Position numbers and translations under genes: made by a program. The notes beneath the pieces are model-generated. The model ran no database searches. It was not told where the DNA came from and was given only the letters and a program-made list of their open reading frames with translations. From NCBI GenBank assembly GCA_024138025.1, contig JAMXBD010000113.1, forward strand, positions 310,001-374,000: DNA of 64,000 nt. The letters are read 5' to 3'. Positions 37,101 through 48,600 of the stretch are shown in pieces. Origin of the DNA: Combretum micranthum. Lineage: Eukaryota; Streptophyta; Magnoliopsida; Myrtales; Combretaceae. The first letter of the stretch is position 1, and every line of letters starts with the position of its first letter.

Positions 37101-37751
37101 GCACGATCCAAATTTATTATCAAGATAATCCACCGTATGTTGAACGTACAATTTCTATATAAATAGAAAAAATTTCCATAACTAAAAACAACACCCATTT
37201 TTCCATATAAAATTTCTAGCTAAAAATCATGTGTAAATTTTTTTTTTACTCTAAATAGCATTTTCAAGATGCGATTTTACCGTGCTACTATATCTCTTTG
37301 TATTGTTCAGACACTAAACATAGCATTAGATAATTCCATTGACGAAACTATAGAAGTTTTTCGAAAAATAAAAAACTCATGTTGGACAGCATGATGAATT
37401 GTAACGAACCTTTGTACGTATTTTTAATAACTAACAAATAACTCATTTTCACTTACTTAGAGAGCAAAAAATAAGAAAGTGAAAAAAGGGTTTATTACCT
37501 GTAGCAGTGAGAGGTGCTTGGGAAACGGAAATTCCACGACATGATTTAATAGGATATAGGAAGATTGATGACACAGTTGCAGCTGCCTCCTCAATCTCAT
37601 TTACTTTTATTATTTCCTCTTCTTCTTCTTCAATGGTTCTATCATTTTCTTCAGTTTGTGGTCTACGTAAAAATAGATTCATTATACTGATACACCACAC
37701 TGCCAAAACGCCATAGTACGCTGCGTGTTTGAATGAATAATCGAGAGGCAT
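34189..37751 (-). CDS. MOSC-domain / mARC-like molybdenum protein, copy B (membrane-anchored)
   Basis: Paralogue of copy A with the same eight-exon structure: 37751-37499, 36793-36644, 36559-36383, 35813-35725, 35631-35567, 35302-35200, 34497-34387, 34314-34189; 1,074 nt, 357 residues. Exons 2-8 have exactly the same lengths as in copy A. The N-terminus adds about 52 residues: a hydrophobic segment YYGVLAVWCISIMNLFL (12-28) followed by basic residues, then an acidic run with six Glu. That is the layout expected of a signal-anchored outer-membrane mARC, but the location is inferred. The MOSC N-terminal motif YPIKSCRG lies at 66-73 and the probable cofactor cysteine motif CARC at 275-278. Intron 7 uses a normal GT donor, unlike copy A. 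A TAM41 fragment lies beyond its 3' end where copy A has the whole TAM41 gene. It appears intact and expressible. Confidence 0.92.
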
Positions 37752-38799
37752 AATGGATATTGTAAGCTGTACAGACTATGCTAAGCAGGTGACCAAATAT
37801 TTGATAACTTTTTTTATCGTGGTGGTTAAGACTGTTTGGATGGGTAGAAATACCAAAATAGAAAGAAAATCAAGGAAAGGATAATAAATAGTATGTCTGG
37901 CAGTTTTAAGCAAAGGATATGAATAGGTGGGAATAGAGGACAAAGATTATTTTTATAGCAATATTTACTAAAATAAAGTGGAGATTGTTTTCGGGAAAGG
38001 CCCATAAAAAACAGAAAAAAAAAAAGTAAATTATACTATAAGAACATAACGTTTCGAATAATTTCATTTAAGTTCGTAACATTTCGAGTAGTTAAAAAAT
38101 ATCATAATGTTTAAGAAGGTGATTCAATTGAGATCACCATTAATACTTGTTAATAAGAAAAATATTTAAAAATTCAAACTTAAAAGCTCTGATATATGTT
38201 AATAGTAAATTTTAAATATTAAAATCTAAAATAAATTTACTTCATAAATTTTTTTTAACCCTTTAAAATGTTAGCTCAAATGGTTTTACCTTCCAACATA
38301 ACTTATAAAAAAAAAAAAAGGAAATGTACCACTTCAAAAGAAATCCAAAAAAATCAAAGAGTTTGAGAAATGATTCTAGAAGCAGGGCATTTAAAACAGA
38401 ATTTTGGTGACACGAGTTTAGATTTCCTTGGAATCGTGCTTATGAAACATGTGGGCTGAAACCTAGGATTTCTAAAGCAACACGACTTTCAAAAAGATAA
38501 ACATAACGTGACCGAGAAACACAAGACATAGAAACAGACGAAAGGTTGGTGGGAGAGGGCAGGAAGGTAAATTAAATGGGCGGCTAGCCTTAATGAGAAA
38601 GGTACTATTTTATTATTAAAATTTAAACAGTTTTGACTTATTATAATCGTAACTAAAACTTTTAATATTTTTTTTATATTAGTTGTTTATAATATTTAAT
38701 GATAATATTATATATTAATGATGAAAAAACAAAAAAAGAAGAACAAGGAAAAATTACAAATAGGAGTGTGAGACAGAGATACAGAAAAAATTTGCTTTT
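37752..38799. other. mARC copy B upstream region and intergenic DNA
   Basis: Up to about 37945 the sequence is shared with the region upstream of copy A. A stretch near 38025-38160 resembles one arm of the 6942-7249 MITE (words like AACATAACGTTTCGAA and TTGAGATCACCATTAA), probably a decayed relative. Nothing else is recognised. Confidence 0.45.
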
Positions 38800-39245
38800 T
38801 TATTAGTGACTTATTTGGGTTAAGTCACACAACTATTATACCTATTTCTTTTTTAACCTTCTATTTATAATTTTTATGCATAACTTATCACATTTATCAT
38901 ATTTTTTAACTTACCAAACTTGTAACTTTTTAAACAAATTGACAACTTTATGCAAGATTTAACGGTAAAACTTGTATATTTTCTATAGATCTTTCATACA
39001 AGACTTGATCCAAATTTTTTCCGTTGGTGAGTTGAAGGAATCTATTTAGGTCAAATCACTTACCTACTATACATACTACATTTTTAACCTACCACAATAC
39101 CATTTAGAACTTTTATGCATAACCTATTACACTTATAACTTTTTAAACAAATCTACAACTTTATATAAGATCCAACTGTGATCTTATATCTTTCATATAA
39201 GTCTTTCATACAAGACTTGATCCAAATTTTTTTCGTGAGTTGAGA
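38800..39245. repeat. Tandem duplication, about 205-212-bp unit
   Basis: Unit 1 (from about 38800) and unit 2 (from about 39040) share TTTTATGCATAAC, TAACTTTTTAAACAAAT, ACAACTTTAT and CTTTCATACAAGACTTGATCC. The period is 203 bp at one anchor and 212 at another, reflecting small indels. It is non-coding. Confidence 0.8.
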
Positions 39246-42200
39246 ATGACAACAAGCTATGTATTGGTAAGAATTTTGCTAATACCAACCTTGTGTCTTC
39301 TATATATAATTTTTCAATGTCAAACATTTTTATTATTCTGGATTTTATATAAAATTTATTTCTTTTCATTTTTTTATTTTAAAATAAACATAGCAAGGGA
39401 AATGAAAATACTTCTTCAATCTTCTTCTCTTTTTTCCAGCAAATATTTTTCTAAGAAAAAACAGAAAATTTAAAATATATTTTATTTTGTTTTTTCATTT
39501 TTTTTATCCATTTACCTTCTGTTAAAAACTCTAAACATAGTGAAAATTTGATCTTTCTATATTAAATAGCATTGACACAATTTAATAATATTTAAATTTT
39601 TAATTAGTAACTCACATCATCCCCGTTAGTCGCCATAACATTTACTTCTCATGTTTAAAGATCTTTTTCCATTAATATCTTTGATGGCATTTTCTGGAAA
39701 ATCATTTTCAATTATAAAGTTACCTTCCACTGAAAGGAAAACATATAGGCTGTTTTGAGGAAAAATATTTATTAACTAAAAATGTCTTTTCTTGAATTTT
39801 TTTTCACGAAAAGTAGCATATTTTTAAATATTTGGTTAATTTTATAAAAATAATTTTCCTCAATTTAGATAACTCAAGGTAAGTCATACATGTTAAGTAT
39901 AAAATATAAAAGTACATAAATTATAATGTGAAATAAATTTACTTAAAATAATATTTAAAAAAATAATAAATTTACACAAATTGGTGGGATTATACCTGCT
40001 AGGACTATTGTTTTAGCATCATTTTTAAATTGAATAAATATTGAACTAATACAAATATGATACCGATAAAAAATCGATAATTTTATATATAAATTGATTA
40101 AATTGAATCAATATTAATCCGATATAGATAAAAATTTGATGATCCATATAGGTATGATGCTTAATCAACACTCACATATGAGTATATGACCATAATCATA
40201 AAACGGAAAGGAAAGAAATATATATATATGCACATATATATAAAGATACTTTTATATATTTTAAACTATAACAACTTTCAAAAAAAATTAATTAGGGTAA
40301 ATTATAAAAAAATATTAACATATAAAAATAAATTCACTTAAAATATCAATATTTAGAGTAATAAAAAATAATGAATGAATACATTTAGATATAAATTCAT
40401 TTAGTATATTAACATTTTAAATATTAAAAAGATGTATGAACATTATTTTTTAAAGTAAGTTGAATAATATGTTAATAATTGACTATTGATGAAAATGATG
40501 AAAGCTTAAATGAAAACTAATTAAAATATTAATTATAAAATATTAATAATTTATTTGTTTTATTTTGTTAAATAATTATTTCACTTTTTAACAATTTAAA
40601 ATATTAATACTTTAAATAAATTTAATAGCATTATATTGTAGCTATGATTTTCGCTTTCAACAGAGAGAAGCTTATCTGAACGATTATTTGCTAAAGATTG
40701 CACGCCTTCCGTTATATATTATATGGATTTTTCTCTTCCCCACCACACCACCACCCAACCCCCCAACCCCAGCCCACCACATAAAAAAAAAAATGGGGTT
40801 AGTTTCTTTTTTAAACATGAAAAACAGTAAACGTAGCGCATGAATAACGTGCCCCATGGGCAAGAATCACGAGCCAAATGAAGGGGTTTTTTTCAGTCGG
40901 CAAATCAGTCTCCACTCATTTCCCTTCATTACATGTGTGTACATATGGACAACGGTATAAATTGTAGGTAGAATCAAGTGTATATATATTTCTTATATAT
41001 ATATATATATATAGAAATAAGAAAAAGGAAAAACATATAAAAAGAAAATTCCAAAAATCAATTGTTATGGAAAAAAAATTCCACAAATATAGCACTTGCA
41101 GTCATATCCTAAAAACACGATTTCATTTTGTACTAAATTGTATCTTAAAATATGATTTTAGTAAAAAAGCCAAACCTGCTATAAGCTACGACAAATCTTT
41201 CTAATTACATACTTATTTCAATTTTACTTGCAAATACATATAAAAACAAGTTGTGCAACATATTTACAACTATTACAGATTATTATATGAATTGCTCATC
41301 TCAGGCTCCATTGCATAACTCTAGACTCCTCAAACTCCATACCATATGTTTAATAATCCCAATCTCAATCCCAAACCATACATCATAACATAATAGCATA
41401 AGCTAAGTTAAATGTCAATCTAGTCTCTCTTTTTTTTTTTTCCCTCTTTTTTGCCGTAATCAATCTAGTCATTCACTAGTACTATTTAATGTGTAAAGGT
41501 ACACACAAAAAAAAAAAAAAAGAAGTAAAACTCTATACAAATAAATACTTAAACTAAGAAATGTAAATGACAAACTATTGAATTTGTCTTCTCCTCTTTT
41601 GGGTGAGAACTTCAAACCCCAACCTAGTTATAGTTGTGGTTGTGACTGATATCTAACTGCGAGAGTTATGTCATCCCAACCTACACCAAGTGAACTATAA
41701 TGAAGAGTCATTTGCATCAACACAGGATTTAACTCAACTTACGTAAGACCTCCACCCATATCGTTGGTAAATATTATTGGGTGCCTCCTATATGAAGCTG
41801 ATAGAGTTTGTAGGAGTGCATTAGAGCTCTCACATAAAGGCGTCCCAAATGGACCAAAAAATGACACCAAAGGTTTCGACTCTTCATACTAAAAAAGTGC
41901 AAGTTGGACACAACTGATGAACGGGCAATGGCTCATCCTTGATGTCTATTGATGTACACTTACAACCTTGACTCCTACCCTGGTCCTCTTCCTGTGGCTT
42001 GTAACTACCTTTCTAAGCTTGCTAGGGTAGTAGGGAGTCATTTATAGCATTAGCAAAAATAGCTGGCTATTGATCATCTAAAGCGGTACGCATCAATTGA
42101 CATACCACTCATTCAACTTCTAGTGATATGATGTCTGAGTACTTCATGCAAGGTAAATGGCGGACGAAATAGCCTGCATTACACAATACACTATTAGTTA

Positions 42201-43456
42201 AGAAGAGAATGTACACAAAAAAGAAGAAAGGATTTTAAAGACCGACTATGGCTTACTATGTAACCTAACATAGCCTTAATACGACCAAAGCATCCCCGAG
42301 TGATCTAACTATACCATAACATATACTCTAAGGTCGTTCCATCGGATAGTTAACCTAGAAGTTCCATTTAAATGACATAATCCTAGTGAGTGTACAATTT
42401 TTTTGCATGCTCCTATTTAGCGAATTTATTCATGATTGTAACTCTTGGGTACGAACAACCTTATATCCTTATCTAAATCATCATCATAAAGATTGACTTT
42501 ATTTTATCATTCTATTTGAACCACCAGATCTAAAATCATTTGTTGGGCGTAGGAAGTTTCTCAAATTTTTAGCAAAAAAAAAAAAAAAAAAAAAAAAAAC
42601 TTTGCATATCGACTTTGTAAGGAACATACTTATATACTTAACACTAAATCCATTGTAAAACTTTAACGTATTAAGCTAACAGGTTTTATCCACTTATATA
42701 TTTTTCATTTAACATTAATATAGGATTCTTTTTCACCTATCTTACAATTGTATCTCAACCATTACCTTATAGTGAGAGATGCTGCAGATATATGGGATTG
42801 CAAAAAATTATTATAAATATTTCTTGGAATTCAAACCACGCACACTTCTTTAACATGCATTCCATGTTTAAAATAAGTAGAGAAATAGATATCTAGACAT
42901 CAATATCTTGATAAATAATTAAAATGTTTGGAGTATTTGTTCCATGCAAATGCATGGTTTTATGAAACAAAAACTATCATTTTTTTAATTTTTATACTTA
43001 ACCGCATATTAAAGTAAAGATCATGGCACTAGAAATTGAATTTGTACGATTAATATGTATGATAGATGCGAAGTTTATTAGGTATAGCTTTGGTCCCCTT
43101 AATTAAGCATCAAATTTTGAACTAAACTTACAAAATTTATGTAAACATGGATGTTTTATTAAAGGGGAGTGTTAAATTGAGGGGATTCAACCATGCAATG
43201 GCCATAGGGGGAGGAGGGGGGGATCAGGGTTGAATTATTGAATCGGAGTGTTTAAGTTAGATTTTGATGAGGACATTTATTACATAATTACCCAATTGAC
43301 ATAGCTAAGTTATCCTTAATTAACGAAATATGTTTGTCATATGATGGGCTTTAGTTTGTAATATATGTGTGTTTATGTTTATATTGCTTGTGTCTTTGTA
43401 GGAACTTACTACAAAATAGCTAGCGTCTAAATGCTATGGGATGACAAGTGGATGCT
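39246..43456. other. Long AT-rich intergenic region
   Basis: No gene was recognised over about 4.2 kb. It contains a diverged copy of the dispersed repeat at 40017-40165, a short C-rich stretch near 40740-40780 (CCACACCACCACCC type), a (TA)n tract near 40985-41012, a 27-base poly-A run at 42573-42599 and a G-rich patch near 43200-43222. The 41600-42550 part is less AT-biased and may be an old transposon, but I could not identify it. Confidence 0.45.
40017..40165 (+). repeat. Dispersed short repeat, copy 5
   Basis: Contains GATACCGATAAAAAATCGATAATTTTA, GATATAGATAAAAATTTGAT and GATGATCCATAT-type words in the family order. It is the most diverged copy. Confidence 0.4.
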
Positions 43457-43855
43457 TAAGGTTGTAAGTGAATTAAAAAAGCTCGCGAGTTACTTGAGTT
43501 TGACTCCATCAAAACTCGAATTCGACTCACTTACAATCGAGTTGAGCTCGAGTTTGAGCTTCCAAATACTCGACTCGGTGAGCTCGCAAGCTTGATCGAG
43601 CTTAATTAAGTATTAAATCAAGTCGAATTAAGTTCTAGTTTATTGAGTATTAAATACTTTTTATAGTTAAATCAATATTTAAAAGAATAATCGAGTTTAA
43701 TCGAGTCAATTTCGAGTTCATCAAATATTGAATCTAGCCAAGTTTGAGCTTAAAAATAAAAGATCAATCAAGTTCGAGATTCGAGTTTTTCATTCAAGTC
43801 GAGTTCGAGATTGGTACTGTCTGTATCGACTAGACTCAACTCATTTACAGCCTTA
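43457..43855. mobile_element. Non-autonomous hAT element, 399 bp
   Basis: The ends are inverted repeats: TAAGGTTGTAAGTGAATT at the left, TAAGGCTGTAAATGAGTT as the reverse complement of the right. The flanks TGGATGCT (43449-43456) and TGAATGCT (43856-43863) match at 7 of 8 positions, an 8-bp hAT duplication. The interior is packed with GAGCTCG, TCGAG and CGAGTT words. The ends differ by only a base or two from those of the larger hAT at 45621, so it is probably mobilised by the same transposase type. Confidence 0.85.
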
Positions 43856-43863
43856 TGAATGCT

Positions 43864-45030
43864 TGTATGATCAAAATAACTGATTATGTAAATGCAACTA
43901 GCATCAGGATGCTAGTGGTTGGTGTCTAAATGGCAAAGCAAATACACATGACTTGAGAGCTTTTGATCATGTGCATTTCAGCCGGCGTTCGAATGCCTAG
44001 TTTAGCATTTGATTGGAGGAAGGACATGGTGCTTATATGGTGCGAACAATAAGGAAATCAAGTGAAGATGATATAAGTTTTCCAAGAAGTGCCTAAACAA
44101 TGAACAATAAGAGACATAAAACTAGCCATTGGAACTTTTAATATCAAGACATTTTTGAAATAAAATGAGCATCAGGACAAACTTCTTAAAGGCCTTACAA
44201 AATGGGTTGGAGGGTAGATTTTGAAGTAAGAGTTAAGCTAAAATGTAAAAATTAATCTTGTCCCACTCTTCAAATTATGTCTCTAGTAATTAATGTGAGA
44301 TTTCCTTAAGTGGTAGAATAAGTAGTGTCATTAAGTGTCTAGTTGGTAAATCTTTGTAAGGCACTACCAATGTCTTTGTTGAGTGATTTTGTGAGTATAT
44401 GAGTTGTACCTTATGTGTGTGTAAGGGCACAACTCATATATTGTTTGTGTGGAGTTATGGTGTATCTCTTTAGGAGTAATTTTTTTTTTTTTTTGTTATT
44501 AATGAAGTGTGTGTGGAATCTTTCAATATGAGACATTTGTGTTATTGTGGAGAATAAGGGCTGGATTGACCTCCATGTTAAATCGGGGCTCCTTTTCTCT
44601 ATCTTTTATATCTTAATTATTGTAATTTACTTCATTGTTGCTTTAATATTGTTTAGTTGGATAAATTGTATGGATTAAAATTAAATTTATAAAAGAAATC
44701 AAATTTAGAATATTTGTGCTTTAAAAATTAAAAAGAAAACCTCTCTTTAGTTTTAGCCTTGGTGTTTAACTGTATTTCACATGATTAAAGCTTTTCTCGT
44801 ACAATTGACATGGCTCCATCATTTTTTATTTTTGCGGTATGCATGCAGTTATGTGTTAAGGTTATTGAATGGCCTCTTTAGGATAATCAAGATGTATCTT
44901 CTGTTTTTCTTTTTAATTAGTTTTTCCCATGTTAAATTTAATTCTAATTGAAATTTGTGAAAAGTGATTTATTTCTTAAGGGTATTCAAGGAACTAAAGT
45001 TGAACTAAAAGTGTAAAAAATAAACTAATG
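43864..45030. other. Intergenic, nothing recognised
   Basis: AT-rich, with a poly-T run near 44480. No supported gene. Confidence 0.45.
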
Positions 45031-45035
45031 GTGTG

Positions 45036-45620
45036 TGTTGATGGTAAAATATAGCTCTAGGCCCACTCGATCTTTTAGGGCCAATGAACCCTTGCCTCAA
45101 CAGCCCACGAAAGCAGTGGCTTGGTCTATCTCAATTTTGAAGCTGTCGAAGAACATAACACCTCAACTACACAAGGAGATACATGACTCAACCTTTGGTC
45201 CACACCTCAGGACACCTCTCCGAGCTAATCAGGCCGCTGGGTCGACTAGCTCTTCCATGATCCAGCCTGACCTCGTTTCCCTATCTTCCTCTACTAAACC
45301 ACATATCCTAGTCACATCTTGTGATCAGGGGAAGATCAACAGCTCGGCTGCGCTCCATGATGTCAAGCCCTCAATCCGAGTGCCACCTCCGTACCTAATA
45401 TAAGGCCTTATACTAGACATCTTGGTATGACCCTCAAAACTTATAAATACCCCTACGCTTCCCCTCTTCTTGGTAAGGAGGAAGGGGACAATGAAATAGA
45501 TAAGAAAACAGAAAAGGAAAAGGAAAGAGGACAGGAAAGAAAACATATAGTACAGACAGAAAAAACAACTTATCTAACATTCTGGTTGAACTTACCTTAC
45601 TTTTACCCAAAGACCGACTT
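45036..45620 (+). repeat. Gypsy 5' LTR, first part
   Basis: Aligns along its length with the 3' LTR from 56537. It contains a TATA-like TATAAATACCCC near 45441, a probable promoter for the element. It ends in ACCGACTT, the left copy of the hAT target duplication. Confidence 0.9.
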
Positions 45621-48600
45621 TAGGGTTGTAAGCAAGCCGAGCTACTTGAACTCGGCTTAGTTTAAGACTGGTTTGGCTCGAGCTAATTAATTAAATAAGT
45701 CGAGCTCGAGCTTAAAATGAAGCTTGTTTAGCTAAATGAGCTGAGCTCAAGCTTTGATTCAGGCCCGCTTGCCAGCTCGTTTAGAGCTTAATAATGAGCT
45801 CACGAGCCAGGCTCGATAACAAGCTCACGAGTAAAGCTCAATAATAGGGTCGTGAGCTCTCTATATATAATACAATGTTATCTTATATTTAATATAATAA
45901 TTTTATATTTTTTATATATTGTAAAATAATATACTTTAATGAAATGAAAAGTGATTAAAATATTCAAAATAACAAAAAAGATTTGGTAGAAATTAATAAA
46001 AATTGGTTCTAAACTTTCATTCAAGTGTTCAAGATAAAAAGCTTATAAAAATAATTTATAAAAGTAAAAAGAAAAATAAAAAGAAAGGATAACACAAAGT
46101 CATCGCCTCACATAAAGAAAAACCCTAGTTCCTAAACCAAATCTGCCTCACCGTCATCAACTCACTGTTAGCTTAGAACCTTCACAATTTGGGATGTCGC
46201 CGGCTCACCACTCCAAATCATCCTCATCAAGTTGCTGGCTGTCGATGCTCCTCTCAATCTTTATAAAGCCGGTACCTACCGGTAAGTTCTTCTGCTTTTC
46301 ATATGTGGATTTTAATGTGCATGATTTTAGAAGAGGCTGATTACAGTTGATGGGGTTAAGTGAAATGCAATAGAAGCTTATTACAGTTGTTGGGGTTCAT
46401 CTTTGCTCACTCAAGATCTCTTTGTTAGCTAACTAAGAGTTTAATAACATTTTTCTTGCTTCTCTTGCTCCTCTTTACTAGCTATGATGTAAAATATCAA
46501 GAGAAATTAGTAAAGTTATATATATATATATATTCATCTACTAGCATGATGATAACAAAGATACTCTTTGTTTTGCTAACCAATTAAGAGGCAACACAAG
46601 TCCCATTAGTTGGATGATGGTGATAAAGTATGTATAGTGGAATGGTGGACTTAGCTGGAAGGTGGAGATTATATACGTACGTTTTCAACACTTCTTTGAC
46701 AAAAATGATTTGAATAGTAACTGTTAATGAATAACGATTGATAAATCCACTATTCCTTTAATGGTGCTATATACTCTATAAAAGATATTAAGTGGGAAGA
46801 AGAATAAAAATAGAATAGTTTAGTTTTCTATGAATTCAAAAAGCAATAGAAGCTATATGTATATTCCATATAATTTATTGTTCCCAATTTTTTTTTTCTT
46901 TTTCCTTGAGGAATATATTAGATAAGCATTATTTTCCAAAAGATAATGAATTTGGTTTCTCATGAATCATGACAGTAAAACCAAATATCATTAATGGGAA
47001 CAACACATTGAAATGTATTCATGTTCAACATAATGGAATCTTAATTCCTTAGTTCCTTTGATTTCTTTGATCCTGGATCAATTATTCATCTTTGTTACCT
47101 CATCTTTGACAAAAATGATTTGAAGAGTAATTGTTAATGATTGATAGATGACAGATCTGGGTGTTTTATATCTATAGACAAAAGAAAATATTTCCAGCAA
47201 TATTATTCATGAAATATTTAAAGTATTTGAAGAGAATAAATTAATAAATGGAAAGAATATTATGCACTACTTTAAATCGAACCAATATAATTCATTAGTT
47301 ATTTAAATGATAATGCTTTTGTGCCTATGTTTATGCTTTCAAGTTGAATAATATATTACTATATTGATTTTTCTAGAAGATGTCAAGTGATGCAGACGTA
47401 TCTTTGGAGCATCCAACGCTCACACTCTTCACCATTAGACAATAAACCTTAACCCCAAGCATAAAGCAATATGTAACTATTGTGGGAAGCAATTTTCAAC
47501 GATGCGAGATGGAAGTACCTTATTCTTGACAAAACACTTACATTTTTTTGATAGGTACAGTAAAGCAAATAATACTAAATCACGTAGGGCTTAAGTGACT
47601 CACTAGTAAATATATGCAATTATAATTTTATTATGAAAAAGTTTAGAATTATGTATAGAATTTTTAGGTTCAACTTAAGGTTATATTGTTTATAATTTCA
47701 TTTATTTTATGCGAATCTAACTTATTCATTCTTTTGTCTAAATTTTCAGTGTTTCGTCAAATCATTCATTGTCATCTTTTCAGATCTTCTTTGAAAATAT
47801 GGGTGAAGCTGAAATTGCTAACAATAACAGTAAAGAGTTTGAAGAAAATAAAGATAAGAAAGAAGATGCAGATAACAAGGAACTTTTCCAAAAGAAAAAA
47901 CGGAAGAAGACATCCAAAGTATGGATGGAATTCAAAGAAAACTTCTAGATCGCTCCTAGAAGGCTGAATGCACTCATTGTAATACTAAGCTATCTATGAA
48001 GGATGGTATAACTACTCATTTTACTTGGCACTTGAATAGTTGTAGTAGAAGAATGGTGAACTTAAGAGGCCAATAACACCTTACATTCTAGCCCAATGAA
48101 GGAAAGGATGCCTCTACTGTACTGAGCTTCAAATATGATCAAGCAAAAATGAGGGAATCCATTGTGACATTTGTTCTAGTACACGAGCATCCATTCAATA
48201 CAGTAGGGCAAGAAGCAGTTAATATGATGATGAAGATCGCCACACCTCATTTTACAAAGATTTCTTGCACAATGGCTAAGAACGATCATCGTGTACTTTA
48301 TGAAAGAGAGCGAAAGAAGTTGAAGGCAACATTAAAGGAAGTGAACAAAATTAGCTTGACTACAGATTTGTGGAAGTCAGGACAGACTATTTCTTACATG
48401 GTACTCACTGTACACTTTGTGGATGAAAGTTGGAGCTTGCAGAAAAGGGTACTTAGCTTTGTTCGTTTGCCTCCTCCACATTCTGGGTATGACATTGCTA
48501 CTTCCATTTTTCAGTGTTTTAATGATTGGGGTATTGAAGACAAGGTGTATTCTATAGATGGTGATAATGCAATGAATAATGATGTTGCAATTAGGACATT

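Noticed and set aside
42573..42599. 27-base poly-A run as the tail of a LINE or SINE
   Set aside because: No LINE reverse transcriptase or tRNA-like SINE head was recognised upstream, and poly-A runs are common across this window.
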